A stretch of DNA of 64,000 nt from an uncultured Chlorobiales bacterium (lineage in GTDB: Bacteria > Bacteroidota > Chlorobiia > Chlorobiales > Chlorobiaceae). Made by a program: the position numbers and the translations under genes. Location of the stretch: assembly GCA_903929135.1 (NCBI GenBank), contig CAIYTH010000013.1:62001-126000 (forward strand), written 5' to 3'. Below the pieces are notes generated by a model that worked only from the letters and a program-made list of their open reading frames with translations, was not told the DNA's origin and made no database searches. Below are positions 38,005 to 46,515 of the stretch, one piece after another (positions within the stretch are counted from its first letter, which is position 1; the number at the start of each line of letters is the position of its first letter).

Positions 38005-38739
38005 TCAGTACCTCTCCAGCGAGAACTTCTCGCCGAGGTACAGTTTTCTTGCTTCGGGATTTTCGGCGATCTCCGACGGAGTGCCCTGCATGAAGATGCT
38101 TCCGTCGAACAGCAGGTAGGCGTGGGTGGTGATCGACAGCGTTTCGTGCACGTTGTGGTCAGTGATCAGCACGCCGATGTTCCTCTTGACGAGGTCCTTG
38201 ACGATCTGCTGGATGTCCTCGACAGCGATCGGATCGACACCGGCGAACGGCTCGTCGAGCAGGATGAACTTCGGATCGAGTGCGAGTGCGCGCGCGATTT
38301 CGGTCCTGCGGCGTTCGCCTCCAGAGAGCGAGTAGCCGAGATTTTTACGGATGTGCGCGATGTTCAGGTCCTCGAGCATCCGGTCAGTCTTCTCTTTTCT
38401 CTGGGCTTTCGTCATCGAGGTGAACTCGAGTACGCCGAGGATGTTCTCCTCGACCGTCAGTTTCCGGAACACCGAGGCCTCCTGGGGCAGGTAGCCGATG
38501 CCCTTGCGTGCGCGTTTGAACATGGGCAGGCTGGTGATTTTCTCCTGGTCGAGGAATACCTCGCCCGCATCGGGACGCACAAGGCCGACGATCATGTAGA
38601 AGGTGGTGGTCTTGCCGGCGCCGTTCGGCCCCAGAAGTCCCACGATCTCGCCCTGCTTCACTTCGAGGGTCGAGCTTTTGACAACTTCGCGCTTGTTGTA
38701 GATCTTCTTCAGGCTGCGGCAGCTCAGGATCGAACTCAT
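38005..38739 (-). CDS. lptB: LPS export ABC transporter ATP-binding protein
   Basis: ATPase of the LptBFG complex extracting lipopolysaccharide from the inner membrane. The 244-residue protein has Walker [22 protein letters not shown], signature [17 protein letters not shown], Walker [14 protein letters not shown], and [11 protein letters not shown]. The LptB-specific [20 protein letters not shown] is present. I use ATG 38739; the GTG at 38748 is a weaker option. lptA, lptF and lptG are not in the window. Confidence 0.95.
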   Translation of the reverse strand: MSSILSCRSLKKIYNKREVVKSSTLEVKQGEIVGLLGPNGAGKTTTFYMIVGLVRPDAGEVFLDQEKITSLPMFKRARKGIGYLPQEASVFRKLTVEENILGVLEFTSMTKAQRKEKTDRMLEDLNIAHIRKNLGYSLSGGERRRTEIARALALDPKFILLDEPFAGVDPIAVEDIQQIVKDLVKRNIGVLITDHNVHETLSITTHAYLLFDGSIFMQGTPSEIAENPEARKLYLGEKFSLERY

Positions 38740-38797
38740 ATCGTGCACATCGTTAGGTTATCGGCGCCATGCCGACTGCCGGACTTCAGCGTCGGGC

Positions 38798-39154
38798 TCA
38801 GCTATTTCCGTATTTGCAGTTGAAATCCGAATCGTTCATGACCAGAAGCAGAATGCCTTCGATGAATCCGACGATCGCAGGAATGGCAGTCCAGCAGAAA
38901 ATCAGGTAAACTACTCCCCAGCCTATCCGGCCGAGATAAAACTTGTGCACGCCGAATCCTCCGAGGAAAATGGCGAACAGGGCGGCCGCGAGTTTGCTTT
39001 TGCCGTTGGGCGAGAGGGCTCCGAGATTGTTTGCTGCGGCCGGAGGGCTCTGCCGGACTCCGCATTTCGGGCAGATTTCGGCGTTGATCCTGATGATGGC
39101 GCCGCATTCGGAGCAGAATTTCTCGTTCGGGCCTTTGGTTATGCTTTCGGTCAT
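38798..39154 (-). CDS. TM2-domain membrane protein with N-terminal zinc ribbon
   Basis: A 118-residue protein starting at ATG 39154. A zinc ribbon (CSECGAIIRINAEICPKCG) is followed by a TM2 domain with two hydrophobic helices (LFAIFLGGFGVHKFYLGRIGWGVVYLIFCW and a second ending VMNDSDF). TM2 proteins are small inner-membrane proteins of unknown job. The upstream in-frame extension is non-homologous. Confidence 0.88.
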   Translation of the reverse strand: MTESITKGPNEKFCSECGAIIRINAEICPKCGVRQSPPAAANNLGALSPNGKSKLAAALFAIFLGGFGVHKFYLGRIGWGVVYLIFCWTAIPAIVGFIEGILLLVMNDSDFNCKYGNS

Positions 39155-39430
39155 TGTGGAGAGGGAGAGATGATTTCTTGGGTGAACAGGGAAATCCGGT
39201 AAAGTAATAATGTGGATAAATATAACGATTGGGCCGTTTTTTCTTCGCAGAAACTCATTCGTGCATTTTCCCCGGCACTGGCGTAGAGATGAACGCCGCC
39301 GTGATGTCAGTGAACAACAGGTGATGACGATCTCCGGCCTGTTGATCATCGATTTGTTTGAAACGGCATTGCCCTTCCGTATCTTTGCGGAAAGAACCCC
39401 GATATCAACGTCAACTGCAAGGAGAACCCC

Positions 39431-40147
39431 ATGTCACCTCAAGACGCGGTGGGCGTGCCTGTGGAAACTGAACCTTTCGCCCCGCAGCTCAGGGGTGAAT
39501 ACACGATCGATCCCTCCGCCTGTCTCAGGGAGGGCTGGAGCCTTTTCCGCCAGGCCCCGGGCAAATACATCGGCTACACGCTGCTGCTTATGCTGGGCCT
39601 GCTGCCGCTGGAGTTGCCAAGCCAGATTGTGTCCCTTACCGATCCCGGTGAGTATTCCGTCTCGATGCTCCTGTTCTACCAGTTGCTCTCACTGATCGCA
39701 TCCGTCGTCTCCATACTGCTGTATGCCGGTTACTATTTCACAGCCTCCCGGCAGTTGAACGGCCGGGAGTTCTCCTTCCGGGACTTTTTCGGAGGGTTCC
39801 GCCACCCGCTCCAGCTCGTGCTCGCCGCGTTCGTTTCGGGCATCTTCTTTTTCTTCGGCATGCTTATGCTGGTGTTCCCGGGAATCTACCTGGTGGTCAG
39901 CTACACCTTCATGCAGTTCCTCATCATCGACCACCACATGAATTTCTGGCAGGCCATGCAGACGAGCCGCAAGGTCGTCACACGCCACTGGCTCAAGGTG
40001 TTCTGGCTGCTTTGCCTCCTGTTCCTGGTGAACGTCGCCGGCATTCTCGCCCTCGGTGTCGGGATTCTTGTTGCCGTACCCGTTTCCTATTGCGCCCTGA
40101 CCGTCGCCTACCGCCAGGTTTTCGGCTTCAGCCGGTCGGAGTGGTGA
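39431..40147 (+). CDS. Polytopic membrane protein, DUF975/GDPD-membrane-domain-like
   Basis: A 238-residue protein with about five hydrophobic segments (around 45-65, 80-105, 130-160, 185-215) and the amphipathic LREGWSLFRQAPGKYIGYTLLL opening typical of glycerophosphodiester-phosphodiesterase membrane domains and DUF975. The SYTFMQFLIIDHHMNFWQAMQTSRKVVTRHW motif is the most family-like part. AAGGAG lies 7 nt before the ATG. Function unknown. Confidence 0.75.
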   Translation: MSPQDAVGVPVETEPFAPQLRGEYTIDPSACLREGWSLFRQAPGKYIGYTLLLMLGLLPLELPSQIVSLTDPGEYSVSMLLFYQLLSLIASVVSILLYAGYYFTASRQLNGREFSFRDFFGGFRHPLQLVLAAFVSGIFFFFGMLMLVFPGIYLVVSYTFMQFLIIDHHMNFWQAMQTSRKVVTRHWLKVFWLLCLLFLVNVAGILALGVGILVAVPVSYCALTVAYRQVFGFSRSEW

Positions 40148-40179
40148 TTTTCGTCCCGTAAGGGCGATCAGAGATCGTC

Positions 40180-41103
40180 ATGCAAACCCCCAACCCCCCC
40201 CCAGCAATGAACAACAGCAGCAAAACGCAGCCGCCCTGGCTCGACCGGCAGGCGTACCCCTTCGAGTCCCGGTTCTTCAGGACTCCGGCAGGATCGATGC
40301 ACTATATCGACGAGGGCAGCGGCGATCCCGTGGTTTTCGTCCACGGCAATCCGGTATGGTCTTTCGTCTACCGGAATGTGATCACCCGGCTTCTGCCGGA
40401 CTTCCGGTGCATCGCGCCTGATCATCTCGGGTTCGGGCTTTCCGACAAGCCGGCGGACTGGTCCTTTCTTCCGGAAGGGCATGCCCGTAACTTCGAACAG
40501 TTGCTCGAATCGCTCGACCTGAAGCGCATCACCCTCGTCGTCAACGACTGGGGCGGACCGATCGGCCTGTCGTATGCGCTCAGGCACCCTGAAAGAGTTG
40601 AAAACCTCGTCATTTCGAACACATGGCTCTGGCCCGTCGATTCCGACTGGTACTACCAGGCATTCAGCGGTTTCATGGGCGGGCCGATCGGGCAGATGTT
40701 GACCCGTGAATTCAATTTCTTCGTCAGGAGCTTCATGTTCGTGGTCTTCGGCGACAAGGCAAAGCTGACACCGGAGATCCATGAACAGTACATCCAACCG
40801 TTCGGCAACCGGGACGAACGGAAAGGAATGTGGGTGTTTCCGAAGCAGATCATCGATTCGTCGGCATGGCTCGCTTCTCTCTGGTCGAATATCGGGCTCC
40901 TCAGGAACAAGAACGTCCTGCTTGCCTGGGGCATGAAGGATATCGCCTTCAGGGAAAACGAACTGAACATCTGGAACCGGGCATTCCCGGGGGCGACGGT
41001 CGTCCGTTTTGCCGACGCAGGACACTACGTCGCGGAAGAGAAACCTCTGGAGCTTGCGGAGGCGATCCGCAGGCTTGCTTCCGGCACTCCAGCGCCAGCC
41101 TGA
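40180..41103 (+). CDS. Haloalkane dehalogenase-like alpha/beta-hydrolase
   Basis: A 307-residue hydrolase. The nucleophile elbow is VNDWGG, with Asp123 instead of Ser and the adjacent Trp124, and HGNP carries Asn57; this is the halide-binding pair typical of haloalkane dehalogenases. The acid is likely in WGMKDIAF and the base His282 in DAGHYVAEE. Dehalogenation would yield an alcohol and halide; activity is unproven. A second ATG at 40207 is possible. A strong terminator follows, so the gene stands alone. Confidence 0.85.
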   Translation: MQTPNPPPAMNNSSKTQPPWLDRQAYPFESRFFRTPAGSMHYIDEGSGDPVVFVHGNPVWSFVYRNVITRLLPDFRCIAPDHLGFGLSDKPADWSFLPEGHARNFEQLLESLDLKRITLVVNDWGGPIGLSYALRHPERVENLVISNTWLWPVDSDWYYQAFSGFMGGPIGQMLTREFNFFVRSFMFVVFGDKAKLTPEIHEQYIQPFGNRDERKGMWVFPKQIIDSSAWLASLWSNIGLLRNKNVLLAWGMKDIAFRENELNIWNRAFPGATVVRFADAGHYVAEEKPLELAEAIRRLASGTPAPA

Positions 41104-41150
41104 CCGGGTCCGGCATGCAGTTCCCGCCCGCCTTTTCGGATCGTTATTTT

Positions 41151-41189
41151 CCCTGTCCGGCCGCCCTTGAGCCGGGCAGGGATTTTTTA
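41151..41189 (+). terminator. Rho-independent terminator after the dehalogenase-like gene
   Basis: An 11-bp stem with one mismatch (41151-41161 with 41171-41181) is followed by a U run (41183-41188). Confidence 0.85.
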
Positions 41190-41307
41190 TCCCGCCACCA
41201 CGGTTATTTCGAGGAGATTTTGACAGGGCAGGCTTTCATGTCGGTCAAAAAAGAGCTAAAGTGATGGGGGAATTTATTTTTATGCGACAACAAACGAAAT
41301 CCGGAAT

Positions 41308-41838
41308 ATGAGAAAGGTTATGGCTTACCGGGGAATGCACCCGGAGCTTCACGAGACGGTATTCATTGCCGAAGGAGCCTATGTGATCGGGGATGTGAAG
41401 ATCGGGGCGCATTCGAGCGTCTGGTTCAACGCGGTCGTCAGGGGCGACGTCTGCCCGATCACCATCGGGGAGAAGACGAGCGTGCAGGACAACGTGACCC
41501 TGCATGTGACCCACGACACCGGGCCGCTGGAGATCGGCAGCTGTGTCACGATCGGCCACGGCGCGGTGCTGCACGCCTGCAGGGTGCAGGACAACGTGCT
41601 GATCGGCATGGGAGCCGTCCTGCTGGACCAGTGCGTGGTCGAACCCTGGTCGATCGTGGCCGCGGGATCGCTCGTCAAGCAGGGATTCAGGGTGCCGACG
41701 GGCATGCTGGTGGGAGGAGTGCCCGCAAAGGTGCTCCGTCCGATCACCGAAGAGGAGCGTGAGAACATCGCCGAGTCCCCCGAGAACTATGTACGCTATG
41801 TTGCCCATTACCGGGAGGACGGTTACGAAGGACGATGA
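41308..41838 (+). CDS. Gamma-carbonic-anhydrase-like hexapeptide-repeat protein
   Basis: A 176-residue left-handed beta-helix protein of the YrdA/PaaY/gamma-CA group. Hexapeptide turns such as VIGDVKIGAHSSVWFNAVVRGD are followed by the metal-ligand histidines in TLHVTHD and GHGAVLHAC. It is a trimeric metalloenzyme family, with CO2 hydration or a related role. It ends with a short helix (PENYVRYVAHY). Confidence 0.93.
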   Translation: MRKVMAYRGMHPELHETVFIAEGAYVIGDVKIGAHSSVWFNAVVRGDVCPITIGEKTSVQDNVTLHVTHDTGPLEIGSCVTIGHGAVLHACRVQDNVLIGMGAVLLDQCVVEPWSIVAAGSLVKQGFRVPTGMLVGGVPAKVLRPITEEERENIAESPENYVRYVAHYREDGYEGR

Positions 41839-41976
41839 TCGGGCTCCCTGGATTTTCGGAGCCGGCCGATATTGACGGTGGTGTTCTGTTTGCAATTCAC
41901 TACATTGAAAATCAATTTTGAGGGCATGCCGCCGGAATGGCTGGCGGTAATTATCATCTGAAACCAATTACCTCTC

Positions 41977-43176
41977 ATGGCGCAGCAAGACGTGGTCGTT
42001 ATCGGCGGCGGAATCAGCGGTCTGAGCCTTGCGTTCTACTGCTCGCAGGCCGGCATGAAAACCACCCTGATCGAGAAGAACAAAACCGTAGGCGGCTCCT
42101 TCGCCTCCCCCCACTATTCGAGCGACGGAGACAGCTTCTGGCTGGAACTCGGTGCGCATACCTGCTACAGCTCATACCAGAACCTGCTCGGCATCGTCGA
42201 GGCATGCGGCATTGCAGATACGATCATTCCTCGTGCAAAGGTGCCGTTCTCCCTGCTGCTGAACGGCGAGGTGCAGTCAATCATGAAGGGGCTCAACATC
42301 CTTGAACTCCTTCGTTCGGCGCCAAACCTCTTTTTCATGAAGAAGGAGAACCAGACGGTCCGCTCCTACTACTCGAAAATCGTCGGCGAGAACAACTACC
42401 GCAACACGGTGAGCCATTTCTTCAATGCCGTGCCGTCGCAGTTGACCGACGACTTCCCGGCTGACATGATGTTCAAGAGCCGCCCGAAACGCAAGGACGT
42501 ACTCAAGAACTATACCTTCAAGGGGGGCCTGCAGAGCGTGGCCAACGCCATTGCAGCCCGCAATGGGATCGAGGTGCATACGGGTTCGGCCGCAGAATCG
42601 GCGATGATGTCCGGAGGCAGGTATATCGTGCGGACGGCCGACGGCCAGGAGCACTCCGCCGGCGCGCTCGTCCTGGCGCTTCCTTCGGCGGCAGCGGCCA
42701 GGTTGCTGCAGAACGTGAACCAGGCCGTGGCGCACCACCTGACGCAGCTCAAGTCAGCCGACGTCGATTCGATCGGAGTCGTGGTCAGGAAGGAGAACGT
42801 CTCGCTCAAACCGGTTGCGGCCATCATCTCCCCGAACGACACCTTCTTTTCGATGGTGTCGAGGGACACGGTCAAGGATGACAATTTCAGGGGCTTCGCC
42901 TTCCATTTCCGTCCAGGCCTGGACGACAACGCCAAGTTCAAGCGGATCAGCGAAGTGCTCGGCATCGGCCTGCCGAAGATCGAGCATACGGTGACGAAGC
43001 TGAACGTCGTGCCTTCGCTCCGCCTTGGGCACCGCGAATGGGCCCGAAAGGCCGACGACCTGCTCATCGGCACGAAGAACCTCTACCTGACCGGCAACTA
43101 CTTCGGCGGCATGGCCATCGAGGACTGCGTGGCGCGCTCGCACGACGAGTTCGACCGCATGGCAGCCAAACGCTGA
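41977..43176 (+). CDS. FAD-dependent oxidoreductase, protoporphyrinogen-oxidase-like
   Basis: A 399-residue flavoprotein of the amine-oxidase/PPOX/phytoene-desaturase superfamily. The Rossmann dinucleotide motif is VVIGGGISGLSLAFYCSQAG (residues 6-25), followed by KNKTVGGSF and the C-terminal FAD motif NLYLTGNYFGGMAIEDCV, which is most like HemY-type protoporphyrinogen oxidases (GNxxxGxxxxxC). In a strict anaerobe an O2-dependent reaction is unlikely, so another acceptor or a carotenoid/quinone substrate is possible. The start ATG is unambiguous by family N-terminus. Confidence 0.83.
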   Translation: MAQQDVVVIGGGISGLSLAFYCSQAGMKTTLIEKNKTVGGSFASPHYSSDGDSFWLELGAHTCYSSYQNLLGIVEACGIADTIIPRAKVPFSLLLNGEVQSIMKGLNILELLRSAPNLFFMKKENQTVRSYYSKIVGENNYRNTVSHFFNAVPSQLTDDFPADMMFKSRPKRKDVLKNYTFKGGLQSVANAIAARNGIEVHTGSAAESAMMSGGRYIVRTADGQEHSAGALVLALPSAAAARLLQNVNQAVAHHLTQLKSADVDSIGVVVRKENVSLKPVAAIISPNDTFFSMVSRDTVKDDNFRGFAFHFRPGLDDNAKFKRISEVLGIGLPKIEHTVTKLNVVPSLRLGHREWARKADDLLIGTKNLYLTGNYFGGMAIEDCVARSHDEFDRMAAKR

Positions 43177-43201
43177 CCGCCGGCAGAACTCCCTTTTCCT
43201 G

Positions 43202-43230
43202 CGTCCCGGAGGGCCTTCCCTTCCGGGACG
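43202..43230 (+). terminator. Hairpin after the flavoprotein gene, probable terminator
   Basis: A perfect 9-bp stem (43202-43210 with 43222-43230, 11-nt loop) is followed by only UUU. Confidence 0.5.
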
Positions 43231-43319
43231 TTTGCATTGATACTGATCCTCCTTCGTCGTAACTTCAGGAAAAAACTGAAGCTTCGATGCGCACCGGCCG
43301 AACCTCCTAACAGAACGCG

Positions 43320-44378
43320 ATGAACGGACCCTACAATACCGAACTCTGGATGATGCCGGCTATCGTCGCCGTGATCGCCTTTATTCTCTACCTGGTCGCC
43401 AACACCCTCATCAAGAGCCTCGTCTCCCGGGTCTTGAGCACCATCAGGGACAGCGGCGTACCGTTCTCGATGCTGCTGCTGCCGCTTCGCCTGCTGTTCC
43501 TGCTCATCGGCCTCGCAGGCGTCGTTCATTATGCGAAGATAACCACGGAGGCCAAGGAGCTGCTGATCCATGCGCTCTCGATCTGCTCGATCATCGGCGT
43601 CGCCTGGCTCATGCTCCGCGGGTTCGCCTTTGTCGAATCGGTGATCCATCTCCACTACAAGGGTCCTCAAAAGGCCAACATCGAGGCCCGGCGTGTTGCG
43701 ACCAACGTCAGCCTGATCCGCAAGATCCTCAACGTGCTGGTCATCATCCTTGCCATTTCCGGCGTGCTGATGACGTTCGACACGGTCCGCCAGATCGGCC
43801 TGAGCATCCTTGCGTCGGCCGGCCTCGCCGGTGTCGTGATCGGTTTTGCCGCACAGCGCAGCCTCCAGACGCTGATCGCCGGAATCCAGATCGCGATCGC
43901 CCAGCCGGTTCGCCTCGACGACGTGGTTGTGGTCGAAAACGAGACCGGCAAGGTCGAGGAGATCACCCTGACCTACGTGGTGGTGCGGCTCTGGGACCAG
44001 CGCCGTATCATCGTACCGATCACCTGGTTTATCGACAAACCCTTCCAGAACTGGACACGGAGCTCTTCGGAACTGATCGGAGCGGTGATGCTCCAGATCG
44101 GGTACGGCCTGCCCGTCGAAGATGTACGCGCCGAGTTCGAGCGCATCGTCGCGGCCAGCCCGCTCTGGGACAAGCGGGTGGTCAGGCTCGAAGTGACCAA
44201 TGCCGTGCATGAATACGTTGAACTCAGGGCGCTGGTCAGCGCAGCAAACTCCGCCGACCTCTGGACCCTTCGCTGCCATGTCCGCGAAAAGCTGATCGGA
44301 TATCTTCGTACCATCGGCCGGGAGAGCCCGGCCGACGACGCCGGCGATGCCGGGCCGGACGAATTTTCCGTGCACTGA
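43320..44378 (+). CDS. MscS-type mechanosensitive ion channel
   Basis: A 352-residue membrane protein with four hydrophobic helices in the first ~190 residues. The pore-lining helix region is LSILASAGLAGVVIGFAAQRSLQTLIAGIQIA, and the MscS beta domain follows (QPVRLDDVVVVENETGKVEEITLTYVVVRLWDQRRIIVPI). It releases osmolytes on hypo-osmotic shock. A short acidic tail follows the mixed C-terminal domain. Confidence 0.94.
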   Translation: MNGPYNTELWMMPAIVAVIAFILYLVANTLIKSLVSRVLSTIRDSGVPFSMLLLPLRLLFLLIGLAGVVHYAKITTEAKELLIHALSICSIIGVAWLMLRGFAFVESVIHLHYKGPQKANIEARRVATNVSLIRKILNVLVIILAISGVLMTFDTVRQIGLSILASAGLAGVVIGFAAQRSLQTLIAGIQIAIAQPVRLDDVVVVENETGKVEEITLTYVVVRLWDQRRIIVPITWFIDKPFQNWTRSSSELIGAVMLQIGYGLPVEDVRAEFERIVAASPLWDKRVVRLEVTNAVHEYVELRALVSAANSADLWTLRCHVREKLIGYLRTIGRESPADDAGDAGPDEFSVH

Positions 44379-44441
44379 AGAAAGCGGGATGAGGCTGACT
44401 CAAACGGGTATTCTCATAGGTCGTTGAATATCCGGGTCGAG

Positions 44442-44559
44442 TGTCATTCTGAACGAAGTGAAGAATCCAGTTCTTTCGACTTTAGAGTTAACTTACATTT
44501 TCGAAATAACATAATGCTTCCTGGATTCTTCGTCCGACTGTGTCGGACTCAGAATGACA
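44442..44559 (+). repeat. TCATTCTGA-type dispersed inverted element with perfect 11-bp ends
   Basis: Ends 44442-44452 and 44549-44559 are perfect inverted repeats (TGTCATTCTGA); a second perfect inverted pair GAAGAATCCAG (44460-44470) / CTGGATTCTTC (44521-44531) lies inside, so the whole can fold into one long hairpin. A relative lies at 31442. The rest of 44379-44673 shows no other signal. Confidence 0.8.
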
Positions 44560-44673
44560 AGAGAAAAAGCAGACGAGCGGTAAAGAAATACATTCACGTT
44601 TGCTTTTGATGCAGACTCATCCGCGATCAGGGAAAGGAGTTCGAAATCATTGCAGCGGGCGTGATCCCGGCCT

Positions 44674-45528
44674 TTAGTCTCCGTTCAGAATGGTCAGAAT
44701 GGCCGCGATATCCTTTACCTGTTCATCTGGCAGGACGACATGGTCCTTCATGACCGGATCACGATAATCTCCCACGTCGTCAACGGCAGCAATACCGGCA
44801 TACCGGTCATCAGGTGTCTTTATGATGCGGTAAAACGAATAGTGGAAAGCCTTGACCGTGTCGACCATCTTCCTGCTGCGGGAGGCTTTCAGCAGGTTTT
44901 CCTGGTCATTCGGCAGTACTTCCATGATGATGATCGGTCGATCTCTTTCAATCAGGTTCTGCAGGCTTTTGACCACTTCCAGCTCGGCGCCCTCGACATC
45001 GATTTTAACCACGGAAACCCTTTCGTTCAGGAAATCGCCCTGTATGGAGTCATGTCGGAACACCGGCACGAATTTCGAGACGATCGGGCCATCAGGCTTC
45101 AGCTCTTCGACAATCGTCGATTCCGGATCGGTGCTGTCATGGCCGTACAGACGAAGCAGTCGATCCGTATCCGCCAGCCCCACCGGAAGAATGACAGCAT
45201 TTTTCCACCCGTTTGCCGCGACGAGATGGTCGATATAATAGAGGCATGACGGATTCGGTTCGAATCCCACATATTTCCGGTTTTCCTGGAGCGTCATCAC
45301 CTTGATCAGGGTTTGGCCAAGATTGATGCCGACGTCGTAAAAGGCCCCGCCGGAGGCGTACCTGAAGATTTCCTGAAGCACCCCGGACATCCATTTCTCG
45401 CCGCTTACGCCGACCCTTACCCCGTTGATCAACGGAACCGAGATGGCTTTGCCGTTCAGGTTTCTTGTGATATTGAGATTGACTTTCGAGAATAACTCAT
45501 CTCCCAGCCGCTTGAAAAAATCTGCCAT
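44674..45528 (-). CDS. FkbM-family methyltransferase
   Basis: A 284-residue SAM-dependent O-methyltransferase. SAM-binding features are GAFYDVGINLGQTLIKVM and VGFEPNPSCLYYIDHLV, and the FkbM signature VSVVKIDVEGAELEVVKSLQ is followed by RPIIIMEVLPN. Such enzymes methylate sugars or secondary metabolites; no biosynthetic cluster is next to it. It is flanked by a repeat element. Confidence 0.9.
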   Translation of the reverse strand: MADFFKRLGDELFSKVNLNITRNLNGKAISVPLINGVRVGVSGEKWMSGVLQEIFRYASGGAFYDVGINLGQTLIKVMTLQENRKYVGFEPNPSCLYYIDHLVAANGWKNAVILPVGLADTDRLLRLYGHDSTDPESTIVEELKPDGPIVSKFVPVFRHDSIQGDFLNERVSVVKIDVEGAELEVVKSLQNLIERDRPIIIMEVLPNDQENLLKASRSRKMVDTVKAFHYSFYRIIKTPDDRYAGIAAVDDVGDYRDPVMKDHVVLPDEQVKDIAAILTILNGD

Positions 45529-45835
45529 TTTGAATCGGATGTTATGGTGACTGCAACTGCTGAATATACGGCTATTTCACAGGATCAGCACCCTGTCCGA
45601 AGAGCATCTTCCGGGTCAGCCTTCTCATGCAGGTCCGGAATCATCTTCAGGCAGGGAACTCCGGCAATGGGGGAAAGAGCCGGGTGAAGAGCCTGCTGCT
45701 GTTTTGTTGTTTATTTGTCCCGCAAAGATGCTATCTTGCCGCCATATTTCTTGGGCGGACCCGCGTGACGACCTTTCCGTGAAAGCTGCCAGGGAGATCG
45801 TATGACGACATTACACAGAACAAGGAGATAAACTT
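45529..45835. other. Intergenic region between divergent fkbM-like and FKBP genes
   Basis: About 307 bp containing both promoters. I see no convincing ORF, repeat or strong hairpin. The only clear signal is the AAGGAGATA ribosome-binding site of the FKBP gene near its right end (about 45821-45829). Confidence 0.5.
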
Positions 45836-46264
45836 ATGGCACAGGCAAAAACTGGAGATACGGTCAGGGTGCACTACACCGGGACCTTCGACGACGGAAC
45901 GGTATTCGATACTTCGGCGCAACGCGAACCCCTGGAGTTCACCGTGGGCAGCGGCATGGTGATTGCCGGTTTCGATATGGCGATCACCGGCATGGAGCCG
46001 GGTCAGAAAAAGACGGTCAACATTCCTGCCGAAGAGGCCTACGGCCCGCGCAGCGAAGAGCTCGTTGCCGAAATCGGCCGCGACCGGCTTCCTACGGACA
46101 TGGAACTCGAGATCGGCCAGCAGCTTCAGGTCGGGCTTGCCGACGGCGAACAGGCCGTGGTGCTGATCGTCGACCTCAGCGAGACCACCGTCACGCTCGA
46201 CGCCAACCACCCGATGTCCGGCATGGACCTGAACTTCGACCTCGAACTCGTCGAGATCCTCTGA
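45836..46264 (+). CDS. FKBP-type peptidyl-prolyl isomerase, SlyD-like
   Basis: A 142-residue PPIase with the SlyD architecture. DTVRVHYTGTFDDGTVFDTS opens the FKBP fold, MEPGQKKTVNIPAEEAYGPR leads to the insert-in-flap chaperone domain (about 70-125), and MNFDLELVEI-type strands close the fold (DLNFDLELVEIL). It lacks the His-rich metal-binding tail of E. coli SlyD. A strong AAGGAG precedes the start. Confidence 0.94.
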   Translation: MAQAKTGDTVRVHYTGTFDDGTVFDTSAQREPLEFTVGSGMVIAGFDMAITGMEPGQKKTVNIPAEEAYGPRSEELVAEIGRDRLPTDMELEIGQQLQVGLADGEQAVVLIVDLSETTVTLDANHPMSGMDLNFDLELVEIL

Positions 46265-46290
46265 GCGAACAGGTGGTCAGACTATCCATG

Positions 46291-46319
46291 AACAAAGGCG
46301 CCCGAGAGGCGCCTTTGTT
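46291..46319 (+). terminator. Hairpin terminator after the FKBP gene
   Basis: A perfect 12-bp stem (46291-46302 with 46308-46319, 5-nt loop) lies 27 bp after the stop. The U tract is largely inside the stem (CCTTTGTT). Confidence 0.75.
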
Positions 46320-46345
46320 CGGTTTACGGGTTTTGTCCGGCTCTT

Positions 46346-46490
46346 TGACCCCCGGGCTGAAGCCCGTGGCAATGAAGAAGAGTGTGGTTGGAGGGGTTCA
46401 ATGGCCCCGGGTTTTAACCTTGGGAGCGAGGCCCGGGCAGGAATTAAATAATAGGTCTTCAGTAGCCCCGGGTTTTAACCCGGGGTCCAG
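46346..46490 (+). repeat. Cluster of GA/TT-loop palindromes
   Basis: At least two perfect palindromes, 46353-46358/46361-46366 (GA loop, followed by GGCAATGAAGAAG) and 46466-46474/46477-46485 (TT loop), with a degenerate third between them (about 46404-46424). They belong to the family seen at 8116 and 26029 and lie between the convergent FKBP and hydrogenase operons. Confidence 0.7.
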
Positions 46491-46515
46491 GGGCGATAGA
46501 TGACAGCATGCCCCC

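Noticed and set aside
43098-44375. 425-codon minus-strand frame
   Set aside because: It is antisense to the MscS gene and shows no family features.
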